Positions 37,561 through 49,593 of a stretch of 64,000 nucleotides of DNA are shown here, piece after piece. Within the stretch, counting starts at the first letter, position 1. Every line of letters starts with the position of its first letter. The DNA comes from Dasypus novemcinctus (Eukaryota > Chordata > Mammalia > Cingulata > Dasypodidae). Location: positions 24,875,661-24,939,660 of the forward strand of contig NC_080696.1 of NCBI RefSeq assembly GCF_030445035.2, given 5' to 3'. The notes below the pieces were generated by a model that was not told the origin of the DNA, ran no database searches, and worked only from the letters and a program-made list of their open reading frames with translations. The translations under genes were made by a program, and so were the position numbers.

Positions 37561-37580
37561 GACAAGCTAAATGGTCACCA

Positions 37581-37853
37581 GTGAAGGTGACCTCACCCCA
37601 AATAATTGTGACGACCAAACAGCACAAACTCCAGGGAGGGCGCCAAGAGATTACCACTACCATTAAGGAATTAGAAAGGGTAGGGATAATGATAACTACC
37701 CATAGTCCCTTCAGTAGTCCTGTGTGGTCAGTAAGAAAGCCTAATGGAACATGGAGCATGACAGTAGATTATAGTGAATTAAATAAAGTAACACCACCAC
37801 TGTATACAGTGGTCCCAAACATTGCTGGCTTATTGCAAGAAATTGGTACCTAG
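37581..37853 (+). pseudogene. Retroviral reverse transcriptase remnant, N-terminal part
   Basis: An open 90-codon stretch with GIMITTHSPFSSPVW.VRKPNGTW and TVDYSELNKVTPP, the fingers/palm start of RT. It runs into a stop shortly before the SINE insertion at 37923. Continues at 38196. Confidence 0.85.
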
Positions 37854-37922
37854 TTTTGTTTCTTATCACTTTGTTTTAGATCTTGCTAATGCTTTTTCTT
37901 TTTCCCCTGCAGGTTTCCTTTT

Positions 37923-38182
37923 TTATTTTATTTTTGAAGATTTGTTTGTTTATTCCCCCCCTTGCGGTTTGTTCCTTTTCTTTTGCTGTCTCTTCTCTGT
38001 GTCCATTCACTGTGCGTTTTTTCTATATCTGCTCGTCTCCCTTTTCAGCTCTCCGTGGCGCACAGGCCGTCAGCTTTCCATGGTGCATGGACCAGCTTTG
38101 CCTTCACAGGGAGGCCCTGGGACATGAACCCAGAGCCTCCCATATGGTAGACGGGAGCCCAACTGAACCACAGCCGCTTCCT
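37923..38182 (-). mobile_element. tRNA-derived SINE, antisense, inside pol
   Basis: 'gaagatttgtttgtttattc' at the left, antisense head 'gaaccacagccgcttcctc' at the right. Perfect 13-bp TSD caggtttcctttt at 37910-37922 and 38183-38195. The pol sequence rejoins across it. Confidence 0.92.
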
Positions 38183-38195
38183 CAGGTTTCCTTTT

Positions 38196-38562
38196 AATTA
38201 AGGCTCTGCTGAAGGTGTTTGTGGGGCTAGAATCCACCAAAGCATGAGATGGACAAGTGGGCTAACACCACCTGGATCCCCAAAAGCAGGCCAGACCAAA
38301 CTGGCCAGCTGTACTCATCTTCCCAAATTCAGGTTATCAGCTAATGCTTTTTGTAGTATCTCCTTAGAAGAGTCAAGCCAGCCTTCGTTCACCTTCACTT
38401 GGGAAGGCAAACAATGAGCTTTTACAGCGCTTCCCCAAGGCCATATACATAGCCCACCATCTATCATGGCCTCGAGGCAAAGGATCTGGCTGAGTGGAAG
38501 AAACCTGTGGCTGTAACTCTATTTCATTATATTGATGATTATGTTAACCAGTAATTCTCTTT
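38196..38562 (+). pseudogene. Retroviral reverse transcriptase remnant with YIDD box
   Basis: Plus-strand translation gives FHYIDDYVNQ; the catalytic YIDD is at 38528-38539. Upstream frames are interrupted. The sequence ends at the L1 insertion; the remainder of RT and RNase H were not found on the far side of the L1 nest. Confidence 0.82.
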
Positions 38563-39085
38563 CTTTCTTAAAATTTATTTTTAATTTATTTTTAAAAGAT
38601 AAATAGATCACACAAAATGTTACATTAAAAAATATAGAAGATTCCCATATGCCCCAATTCCCACATCCCCCACTTTTCCCACATCAACAACTTCTTTCAT
38701 TAGTGTGAAACATGCATTGCATTTGAAGAACACATTTTGGAACACTGCTACACAGTATGGATTATACTTTACATTGTAGTTTACACTCTCTCCCAGTCCA
38801 TTCAGTGGGTTATGGCAGGATATATAATGCCCAGCATCTGTCCCTGCAATATCATTCAGGACAACTCTAAGTCCCCAAAATGCCCCCCATCACGCCTCCT
38901 TTTCCCTTTCCCTGCCTTCAGCAAATCCAGTGGCTACTGCCTCCACATCAATGATATAATTCCTTCCATTGCTAGAGTCACAATAATTCTATAGTAGAAT
39001 ACCATGTAAGTCCACTCTAGTCCATATTTTATTCCCCATCCTGAAGACCCTGAGATGGTGATGCCCACTCCACCTCTCAATTGAG
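38563..39085 (-). mobile_element. 5'-truncated L1, second 3' UTR subfamily, antisense
   Basis: 523 bp matching 18120-18560 inverted. Perfect 13-bp TSD agtaattctcttt at 38550-38562 and 39086-39098. The right TSD copy directly abuts the tail of the next L1. Confidence 0.9.
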
Positions 39086-42000
39086 AGTAATTCTCTTTAT
39101 TTATTTATTTTTCCAAATTCTACTCAATTTATTCATTTTTTAAAAAATATTACATTAAAATAATATGAGGTTCCCATTCACCCCCACCGCCCCCACCCCA
39201 CCACTCCCCCCACAGTAACACTCTCCCCCATCATCATGACATCCATTGCATCTGGTGAGTACATCTCTGGGCATCGCTGCACCCCATGTCCTGTGATCTA
39301 CACCATAGCCCACTCTCCCACATTCCATCCAGTGGGCCATGGGAGGACATACAATGTCTGGTAATTGTCCCTGGAGCACCACCCAGGACAACTCCAAGTC
39401 CCAAAAATGCCTCTACATCTCATCTCTTCCTCCCATTCCCCGCACCCAGCAGTCACCATGGCCACTTTTTTCACACCAATGCCACATTTTCTTGATTATT
39501 AACCACAATAGTTCATGAATAGGATATCATTAAGTCCACTCTAATCCTTACTGTATTCCTCCTTCCTGTGGACCTTGGGTTGGTTGTGTCCATTCCACAT
39601 CTATGTCAAGAGGGGGCTTAGATTCCACATGGATACTGGATGCAATCCTGCTTTCAGTTGTAGGCACTCTAGGCTCCATGGTGTGGTGGTTGACATTCTT
39701 CAACTCCATGTTAGCTGAGTGGGGTAAGTCCAATAAATCAGAGTGTAGGAGCTGAAGTCTGTTGAGGCTCAGGTCCTGGCTATCATATTGTCAGTCCAGA
39801 GATTCAAATCCCCTAGATATATCTTAAACCCCAGCACCAACTACAATTCCAGTAAAGTAGCATGAAAGGCTTGTGAAAAGAGATCACATCTGAGTCCAGC
39901 TCCATCACGCAGAAACACCAGCTCCAAAGAAGGGCCAACTGACATGGTAGTGAACCCCATCTGCCATGACCATAGAACCTGTGGGTCCTTTTAGCCCTCA
40001 AAAGGACCAATACCTGGGGTTCTATCTACTTTATCTGTCTCTGAGACTCTGTTCAGGTGTGCATAAGGGCAATCCTTCTGACAACCTCCAGACTCTTTTT
40101 TAGAAACTCATAGCCATATGAACTCATTTGTTCTTTCCATTTCCCCCTTACTTTAGGTCAAACAGCATTTTTAACTCCTGTTATTATACGTAGACAGGGA
40201 TATTGTGCTGGTCCGTGTTGAACCTTTAATTCAAGGTCGTTTTCTAGTTACGTCATCAGCTGGTACTTGGTAGTGATCCTTCGGTGCCAGGGAGGCTCAT
40301 CTCCAGGTATCATGTCCCACGCTGGGGGGAAGGCATTGCATTTACATGCTGAGTTTGGCTTTGAGACTGGCAGATTTGGTTAACACAGAGGCTGTCAGGA
40401 GGTAACTCTTAGGCACAGTGCTGCTCTAGGCCTTGTTCTTATTTCAGGTGTATAGGCTCACAAGCATAGTCATTAGTATCAGGGGCTCACTTTTGGACCC
40501 TCATTCCTTCCTGGTCCTTACGGTTGCACCTGGGGGACTGCCGCTGCTCCCCTAGGGACCACGACAGAGCCCCCCCCCCCCCCCCCGGCCAGGAACCCAG
40601 TACCCCTGCAGCTGTTGTTTTTAATTGTTTCCACTATGAGTATATCCAAACATTTCCATGCACCCTGGACACATGCCCTGTATAACTCCCTGTCAACCAT
40701 ATGTCCCCTGTCAATAACATCCCATACCAGTATTCCTCCGCTGCCATTGTTGAACCACTCTGTGATCCAAAACTTCCTGAAAAGTGAAGCCCAATATAAT
40801 GTCAGGTTCCCTTACTAGTAAAATGGAATATAGCGATGAGTTTAAAGGTTAGATATAGAATACATATTGATTTGGAAAAATTCTACATCCGATCTTTTTC
40901 TTTTCTTTGTTCCTAATTATTGAGCTTCTCTTCACAAGAGCCCTAGATCACAGTAATTCATCTATACAATATACAGTATTCCCACATATCCATTATAAAA
41001 CCTTTTCCCTTCCACAGCGATAATCTTTTAACTTATTCATATCATATTTACTGAAACTGATGTACAGATAATGAGACAATAGCTTTCAAACAAGGTAACA
41101 TTTGTGTTTACATTGTGGTTCATACTTTAGGCTATACAGTTTTCTAAGTTTTTTAGTTATCCTATGTTTTACATTATGGTTTACATTATTAGTCTGTCGT
41201 CCCCGATATGTTTTTGGTGTAATATTACATGTTTTATATCCATCCTTGTGTACTCTTGTGAAACACTTCTTTTGCCCTCACATTTACTTTGGTTCCATCT
41301 ATTCAATATCTATTTCCCCCTCCCCTTGGGCCCCACAGTGACAGTCAATCTTCATTTCTTGAGGAGCCATATTCAGCGATACTTGCAACAGTGTTGAGGG
41401 CTTGACTTGGTCAACTGCCCTAAATGCCCTGGAAGCCACCCTTTCTCTTGAGAGATAAGGTTCCCTCTATTTGATGGCATTAGACCTCCCCAGGATGTGG
41501 GTCTACCTTCACTCTCATTATATGGGTCTCTACCCAATGGTATAACCCACTCTGGCAAAATGGACATTCAGATATTCCCTAGGAGTCCGTCCTGCGTCAG
41601 ATTATCCCCTTTGAGTATCTTAAACAGGTAACTTTCCTAATTATATTTTGAAAAGGTTTTCTCAGCATTTTACTTTCAACCAACACCTGACAATCTCCTA
41701 TGTTCATATGTTGCCCCTCCCTCCCCCCAATTTCTTGGGCAATATTACCCATCCGCCCATCCTTAGCCCCCCTCAAACCCGCAGAGCCCCACCCAAAGGT
41801 AACCCTATGCCCCCATTTTATCTCTTCCTTGTGCACATACTTACCGCCAGCTTATCATAGATTTCACTCATGTAGGTGTCAGCTTACATCCTTCCTCTAC
41901 TTCCCGATTTCCTGTAAGCCTATCTTCCAGTCTCTAGCTCTCTGAGGCAGCTTGCTTATTTCATATCATTGAGGTCATGTAGTATTTGTCCTTCAATGCC

Positions 42001-42164
42001 TGGGTTGCTTCACTAAACATAAGGTTCTTAAGATTCATCCATGTTATCACGTGTGTTTGTAGTGTATTTGTTCTTAAAGCCGAGTAGTATTCCATTGCAT
42101 GTATATACCACATTTTATTGATCCACTCATCTGTTGATGGGCATTTGGATTGATTCCAACTTTT

Positions 42165-44738
42165 TTTAAAAAAATTATTTATTTATTTTTTTAAATTACA
42201 TTATGAAAAATATGAGGTCCCATTCAACCCCACCGCCCCCGCCCCCCACTCCCCCCACAGCAACACTCTCTCCCATCATCATGACACATCCATTGCACCT
42301 GGTAAGTTCATCTCTGAGCATCACTGCACCCCATAGTCAATGGTCCACATCATAGCCCAGACTCTCTCACGTTCCATCCAGTGGGCCCTGGGGGGATCTA
42401 TAATGTCCCGTAATTGTCCGTGAAGCACTATCCAGGACAACTCCACGTCCCGAAAACGCCTCCACATCTCATCTCTTCCTCCCGTTCCCCACACCCAGCA
42501 GCCACCATGGCTACCGTTCCCACACCCATTCCACATTTTCTCTGTGGACATTGGATTGGTTGTGTCCATTGCACATCTATGTCAAGTGGGGGCTTAGATT
42601 CCATATGGGTACTGGATGCACTCCTCCCGCTTCCAGTTGTAGACACTCTAGGCTCCATGTTGTGGTGGTTGACCTTCTTCAACTCCATGTTAGCTGAGTG
42701 GAGTAAGTCCAATAAATCAAAGTGTAGGAGCTGAAGTCTGTTGAGGCTCTGGGCCTGGGTATCATATTATCAGTCCAGAGATTCGAATCCCCTACATATA
42801 TCTTAAACCCAGCACTGACTACAATTCCAATAAAGTAGCATGCAAGTCTTGTGAAAAGAGATCCCCTCTGAGTCCAATTCCATCATGCAGAAACACCAGC
42901 TCCAAAGAAGGGCTATCTGTCATGGCAGTGAACCCCTTCTGCCATGACCATAGAACCCATGGGTCTCTTTATCCCTCAAAAGAACCAATAGCTGGGGTTG
43001 TATCTACCTTATCTGTCTCTTAGACTCTGTTCAGTTGTACATAGGGGTATTCCTTCTGACAACCTCCAGACTCTTTTTTAGAGACTCACAGCCTTATAAT
43101 CTCATTTCTCCTTTCCATTTCCCCCTTACATTAGGTCAAACAGCTTCCCGAAGTCATGTCATTATATGTAGACAGGTATATTCTGCTGTTCCGCATTGAA
43201 TCTTTAATTCAAGGTCATTTTCTAGTTGCTTCTTCAGCTGGTATGTGGTAGTGATCCCTCGGTGCCAGGGAGGCTCATCCCCGGGTGTCATGTCCCACGC
43301 TGGGGGGAATGCATCGCATCTACACGCTGAGTTTGGCTGTGAGAGTGGCCACATTTGAGTAACATGCAGGCTGTCAGGAGGAAACCACCAGGCACAATGC
43401 TACTCTAGGCCTTGTTCTTATTGCAGGTGTATAGGCTCAAAAGTGTAACCATTAGTATCACGAGCCCACTCTTGGGCCCTCCTTCCTTCCTGGTTCTTGC
43501 CGTTGCACCTGGAGGATTGCCGCTGCTCTCCCAGGGCCCACAACAGTGACCCCCCGGCCAGGAGCCCAGTACCCCCCCAGCTGTTGTTTTTGTTTCCACT
43601 ATGAGTATATATAGACATTACCATATACCCTGGGCATATGCCCTGTATAACTCCCTGTCAACCATATATATCCTGTCAATAACATCCCATATCAGTATTC
43701 CTCCGCTGCCATTGTTGAACCACTCTGTGATCCAAAACTTCCCGTAAAGTGAATCCCAACATAATGTCAGCTTCAGAAGAGTCTTAGATCACCGAAATTC
43801 ATATATACAATATACAGTGTTTCCCCAGATCCACCATAAAACCTTTTCCCTTGCACAGCAATAATCTTTTAACTTATTCATATCATATTTCCTGAAACTG
43901 ATGTACAGATTCCAACACTATAGTTTTCAAATAAGGTGACATTTGTGCTTACTATGTGGTCCATATTTTAGGCTGTACAGTTTTCTAAATTTTTTAGTTA
44001 TCCTATGTTTTGTCTTATGGTTTTCATTATTAGTCTGTCGTCCCCTATATGTTTTTGGTGTAATATTAGCTGTTTTATATTCATCCTCGTGTACTCTCAC
44101 ATAACTCCTCTTTTGCCCCCTTATTTACCTTTGTTCCATCCATTGCACGTCCATTTTCCCCTCCCCTTAGGGCCCACAACGCCTGCCAATCTAATGCCCT
44201 GGGAGCCGTCCTTTCTCACGAGAGATACAGTTCTCTCTATTCGACGGCATTAGTCTTCCCCAGGATATGGGTCCACCCCACCCAATGGTAGAACCCACCT
44301 TGGCAAAATGAGCCTTCAGCTATTCCCTCCGGAGTCCATCCCGCATCAGACCATACCCCCTGAGCGTCCTAACCAGGTAACCCTCCTACTTATACTTTGA
44401 TACGTTTTACTCAACATTTAGTTCTCAACGAACTTCTGGCACTCTCCCATGTTTGTATGTTGCCCCTCCCTCCCACCTATTTCTTGGACCATATTACCCC
44501 TCTTCCCATCCCCAGCCCCCCTCAAACCCAGAAAACCCCACCCGAAGGTAACCCCTTGCCCCCATTTTGTCCCTTCTTTGTGCTCATACTTACCCCCAGC
44601 TCATCACAGATTCCACCCCTGCAGACATTAACTCACATCCTTCCTCACATCCTAACTCACATCCTTTCCTTACAGGAAAGTGGCCTTTCCTGTAAGCCAC
44701 TTTTCCAGACTCTAGCTCTCTGAGGCAGTTAACTTATT
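42165..44738 (-). other. 3' UTR of the inner L1 (about 2.57 kb)
   Basis: All sequence between the ORF2 stop and the TSD. It is colinear with the 3' UTR of the outer L1 (39099-41957), and its distal part matches the truncated copies at 5037, 14605 and 19829. A C-rich patch is near 42230-42260. Confidence 0.88.
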
Positions 44739-47700
44739 TCATATCATTGAGGTCATATAGTATTTGTCCTTCAGTGCCTGAGTTGCTTCACTCAACATAA
44801 GATTCTCAAGGTTCATCCATGTTATCACGTGCGATTGTAGTGTATTGGTTCTTACAGCTGAGTAGTATTCCATTGTGTGTATATACCACATTTTATTGAT
44901 CCACTCATTTGTTGATGGACATTTGGATTGATTCCAACTTTTGGCGATAGTGAACAATGCTGCTATGAACATTGGTGTACATATATCGGTTTGTGTCCTT
45001 GTTTTCAGATCTGATGGGTATATACCCAGCAGTGGTATTGCTGGGTCATATGGCAAATCTATGGATAATTTTTTGAGAAACCGCCAAACTGTCCTCCAGA
45101 ATGGTTGGATCCTTCTGCATTCCCACCAGCAATGGATGAGTGTTCCCCTTTCTTCACATCCTCTCCAGCATTTGTATTCTACTGTTTTTTTCATGGCTGC
45201 CAATCTTATGGGAGTAAGATGGTATCTCATTGTAGTTTTGATTTGCTTTTCCCTGATTGCTAGAGATTTGGAGCATTTTTTCATGTGCTTTCTAGCCATT
45301 TGTATTTCTTCTTTGGAGAAGTGTCTGTTTAAGTCTTTTTCCCATTTTTTAAATGGGTTGTTTATCTTTTTGTTTTCAAAATATATGAGTTCTTTATATA
45401 TGCAAGTTATAAGTCTCTTATCAGATATATGGTTGCCAAATATTTTCTCCCATTGTGTGGGTTCCCTTTTTACTTTCTTGACAAACTTCTTTGAGGTGCA
45501 GAAGGCTTTAATTTTGAGGTAGTCCCATTTATGTATTTGTTCTTTTGCTGCTCGTGCTTTTGGTGTGATATTCATGAAGCCATTTCCTATTACAAGGTCC
45601 TGTAGATGTTTCCCTACACTGCTTTCTAAGGTCTTTATGGTCTTGGCTCTTATATTTAGGTCTTTGATCCATCTTGAGTTGATCTTTGTATAAGGTGTGA
45701 GATGGTAATCCTCTTTCATTCTTCTACACATGGCTATCCAGTTCTCCAGGCACCATTTGTTGAATAGGCCATTCTCTCCCAGTTGAGAGGGTTTGGTGGC
45801 TTTATCGAATATTATATGGCTATATACATGAGGTTCTATATCTGAACTTTCAATTCGATTCCATTGGTCTGTGTGTCTCTCCTTATGCCAGTACCATGCT
45901 GTTTTCACTACTGTAGCTTTGTAGTATGTTTTGAAGTCAGGAAGTGTGATTCCTCCTATTTCGTTTTTCTTTTTCAATATGTCTTTGGCTATTCGGGGCC
46001 TCTTTCTATTCCAAATAAGTTTCATAGTTAGTTTTTCTAGTTCCTTAAAGAAGGCTGTGTTGATTTTTATTGGGATTGCATTGAATGTGTAGATCAGTTT
46101 TGGTAGGATAGACATCTTAATAATATTCAGTCTTCCTATCCATGAACAGGGAATATTCTTCCATGTATTTAGGTCTTCTTTGATTTCCTTGAACAATCTT
46201 GTATAGTTCTCGATGTATAAGTTTTTTACCTCTTTAGTTAAATTTATTCCTAAGTATTTGATTTTTTTATTTACTATTGTGAATGGTATTTGTTTCTTGA
46301 TTTCCTCCTGATCTTGCTCATTATTGGTATATAGAAATGCTACTGATTTTTGCGCATTGATCTTATAACCTGCGACTTTGCTAAACTCATTTATGAGTTC
46401 TAGGAGCTTTGTTGTAGATCTCTCAGGGTTTTCTATATATAGGATCATGTCATCTGCAAATAATGAAATTTTGACTTCTTCCCTTCCAATTTGAATGCCT
46501 TTTATATCTGGTTCTTGTCTCAGTGCTCGAGCAAGTACTTCCAAGACAATGTTAAATAGGAGCGGAGACAATGGGCATCCTTGTCTTGTTCCTGAGTTTA
46601 GAGGGAAGGATTTCAGGATTTCGCCATTATAAACAATGTTGGCTTTCGGTTTTTCATATATACTCTTTATCATGTTCAAAAAGTTTCCTTGTATTCCGAT
46701 CTTTTGGAGTGTTTTTATCAGGAAGGGGTGCTGTATTTTGTCAAATGCCTTTTCTGCATCTATAGATATAATCATGTGGTTTTTTTCTCTCAATCTGTTT
46801 ATATGGTGTATTACGTTGATTGATTTTCTTATGTTGAACCATCCTTGCATACCTGGAATAAATCCCACTTGGTCATGGTGTATAATTTGTTTAATGTGTT
46901 GTTGAATACGATTAGCAAGTATTTTGTTAAGTATTTTTGCGTCTAGGTTCATTAGAGAAATTGGTCTGTAATTTTCCTTTCTTGTGGTGTCTTTGTTTGG
47001 CTTTGGTACTAGGGTAATGTTGGCATCATAGAAGGAATTAGGCAGTGTTCCTTCTGTTTCGATTTTTTGGAATAGTTTCAACAGGATTGGTGTTACTTCT
47101 TTCCGGAATGTTTTGTAGAATTCACCTGTGAAGCCATCTGGCCCTGGGCTCTTCTTAGTTGGGAGATTTTTAATGACTGATTCTATCTCTTTGCTTGTGA
47201 TTGGTTTGTTAAGATCATCAATTTCTTCTTTCGTCAGTATGGGCTGCTTATGTGTTTCTAGGAATTTGTCCATTTCCTCTAAATTGTCATTTTTGTTGGA
47301 ATATAGTTTTTCAAAGTATCCTCTTATGATAGTCTTTATTTCTGTGGGGTCAGTGGTGATATCACCTTTCTCATTTCTTATTTTGTGTATTTGCATCTTT
47401 TCTCTTTTTTTCTTTGTTAGTCTCGCTAAAGGTTTGTCAATTTTGTTGATCTTCTCAAAAAACCAGCTCTTGGTCTTGTTTATTTTTTCAAGTGCTTTCT
47501 TATTTTCTATTTCATTTAGTTCTGCTCTTATCTTTGTTATTTCCTTCCTTCTTCTTCCTGTTGGGTTACTTTGTTGTTGTTTTTCTAATTCCATCAAAAG
47601 TGCAGTTAGTTCTCCAATTTTTGCTCTTTCTTCTTTTTTGATATATGAATTTATGGCTATAAATTTCCCTCTCAGTACCGCTTTTGCTGCATCCCATAAA

Positions 47701-48556
47701 TTTTGGTATGTTGTGTTATCATTATCATTTGTTTCAAGGTAGTCATTGATTTCTTTTGAGATTTCCTCTTTGACCCACTGTTTTTCTAAGAGTGTGCTGT
47801 TTAATTTCCAAATTGTCATGTGGAGTCTGGGTCTCTGTCCCTTGCAAATTTCCAGCTTCACTCCACTGTGGTCAGAGATATTGTTTTGTATGATTTCGAT
47901 CTTTCTGAATTCATTAAGCCTTTCTTTGTGGCCTAACATATGGTCAATCTTGGAGAATGTTCCATGTGCGCTTGAGAAAAATGTATATCCTGCTGTGTTT
48001 GGGTGTAATGATCTATATATGTCTATTAGATCCAGCTCTTCTAATATACCGTTCAAATGTTTTGTTTCTTTAGTGATTCTCTTTTGAGATGTTCTGTCCA
48101 GAGTTGATAGTGGTGTATTAAAATCCCCCACTATAATTGTAGATGCATCTATTCTTTCACTTAGTTTTTCCAGCGTTTGCCTCACATATTTAGAGGCGCC
48201 CTTGTTAGGAGCATAAATATTTATGATTGTTCAATCTTCTTGACAGATTGTCCCTTTCACTAAAATATAGTATCCTTCTTTGTCTTCACAATTGTTTCAC
48301 ATTTAAAGTCTATTTTGTCTGATATTAATATAGCTACTCCTGCCTTTTTTTGGTTGTTGTTTGCTTGTTTGATTGTTTTCCAGCCATTCACTTTCAACCT
48401 CCATGAGTCTCTGGGTCTAAGATGTGTCTCTTGTAGACAGCATATAGATGGGTCGTATTTCCTTATCCAGTGTCCCAGTCTGAATCTTTTGATAGGTGAG
48501 TTTAGTCCGTTGACATTCAGTGTTATTACGTTTAGAGAGTTATTTATGGTAGCCAT
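44739..48556 (-). pseudogene. L1 ORF2 (endonuclease-reverse transcriptase), two lesions
   Basis: ORF2p nicks target DNA and reverse-transcribes L1 RNA. The start MATINNSLNVITLNVNGLNS is at 48556. The frame runs to about 48285, where a one-base loss shifts it; an in-frame TGA follows at 48231-48233. From 48185 an uninterrupted 1148-codon frame reaches the stop at 44739. Endonuclease motifs are present: [21 protein letters not shown]. The RT domain has [12 protein letters not shown] and the catalytic [10 protein letters not shown]. The C-terminal Cys-rich segment reads [18 protein letters not shown]. Total length is about 1273 codons, close to human ORF2 (1275). Both lesions lie in the endonuclease domain, so full-length ORF2p cannot be made. 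Confidence 0.93.
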
Positions 48557-48636
48557 ATTTTGGTTGGATTTGTGTTTGTTATATTTTGTTTGTATTATTT
48601 TATTTTCCCCTTCTATTTTTGTCTTTCTTGTTGCTT

Positions 48637-49593
48637 TTACACTCTCCTCCATCTCTGACTGTCCTGTTTTTTCCTTTCTTCCTGCAGAACTCCCTTAAGA
48701 ATTTCTTGAAGGGGAGGTTTCTTGTTGATATACTCTTTCAGTTTCTGTTTATCTGTGAATATTTTGAACTCTCCATCATTTTTGAATGCTAGTTTAGCTG
48801 GATAGAGTATTCTTGGTTGGAAATTTTTTTCCTTTAGTACCTTGACTATATCATACCACTGCCTTCTTGCCTCCATCGTTTCAGATGAGAAATCAGCACT
48901 TAATCTTATGGAGTTTCCCTTGTATGTGATGGTTTTCTTTTCTCTTGCTGCTTTTAGAATTTTTTCTTTGTCTTGAGCATTGGATAATTTGACAAGTATA
49001 TGTCTTGGGGTGGGCCTGTTGGGGTTTATGACCAGTGGAGTGCGCTGTGCTTCTTGGATATGTACATCTGTCTCTTTCAGTAGATTTGGGAAGTTTTCAT
49101 TCATTATTTCCTGCAACACTCCTTCTGACCCCTTTCCCTTCTCTTCTCCTTCTGGAATGCCTATAATATGTATGTTTGAGCATTTTGCGTTATCATTCAG
49201 TTCCCTAAGTCCTATCTGGATTTTTTCTACCTTTTTATTGACCACTTCTACTATCTGTTTGATTTCCAATGCACTGTCTTCCACATCACTAATTCTCTGC
49301 TCTGCCTCTTCTAGTCTGCTGATATTTGCTGCAAGTGTATTTTTGATTTCTTGAATTGTGGTGTTCATTTCCATCATATCTGTTATTTTTTTGCGCATGT
49401 CTGCAATTTCCCCTCCAAGTGTTGTCTTTATGCTGTTAACCTCTTTCATTACTTCATCAAATTTGTCGGTGATAAATGATCTGAGATCTTTCATTGCTTG
49501 TGCGAAGTCCTGCCCCCCTTCCTGATTGGATTTAGGCATGTTTTCCTGATTACTGGTTTGGTTTGTAGATTTTTGTTGCTGTCTTGTCAACAT
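48637..49593 (-). CDS. L1 ORF1 protein (RNA-binding), intact, 318 aa
   Basis: ORF1p is the nucleic-acid chaperone that trimerises and packages L1 RNA. The reading frame is complete from ATG to stop. The N-terminal part is polar and Gln/Asn-rich (MLTRQQQKSTNQTSNQEN). A long coiled-coil-like heptad region spans about residues 30-140 (IKNTLAANISRLEEAEQRI). The RNA-recognition domain is about 145-235 (CSNIHIIGIPEGEEKG and RHILVKLSNAQDKEKIL), and the C-terminal domain carries MEARRQWYDIVKVLKEKNFQ. Human ORF1p is 338 residues, so it is slightly shorter. No stops or frameshifts. ORF2 starts about 80 bp downstream of the ORF1 stop. Confidence 0.93.
   Translation of the reverse strand: MLTRQQQKSTNQTSNQENMPKSNQEGGQDFAQAMKDLRSFITDKFDEVMKEVNSIKTTLGGEIADMRKKITDMMEMNTTIQEIKNTLAANISRLEEAEQRISDVEDSALEIKQIVEVVNKKVEKIQIGLRELNDNAKCSNIHIIGIPEGEEKGKGSEGVLQEIMNENFPNLLKETDVHIQEAQRTPLVINPNRPTPRHILVKLSNAQDKEKILKAAREKKTITYKGNSIRLSADFSSETMEARRQWYDIVKVLKEKNFQPRILYPAKLAFKNDGEFKIFTDKQKLKEYINKKPPLQEILKGVLQEERKKQDSQRWRRV

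Noticed and set aside
42414-42734. A conserved-looking 106-codon frame, antisense to the L1 3' UTR, also seen at 20539-20859, with sense-strand counterparts at 20453-20875, 42428-42712, 14799-15161 and 39548-39733: a possible third L1 ORF.
   Set aside because: I compared the copies at 20.6 and 42.6 kb codon by codon over the shared sense segment: about a dozen base differences, all changing the amino acid. The antisense frame behaves alike. There is no sign of protein-level selection; the frames stay open because the UTR is stop-poor and the copies are young.
44941-45522. 193-codon plus-strand frame, and similar plus-strand frames at 47128-47742 and 51435-52184.
   Set aside because: They are the reverse complement of L1 ORF2, which is the strand with recognised domains.
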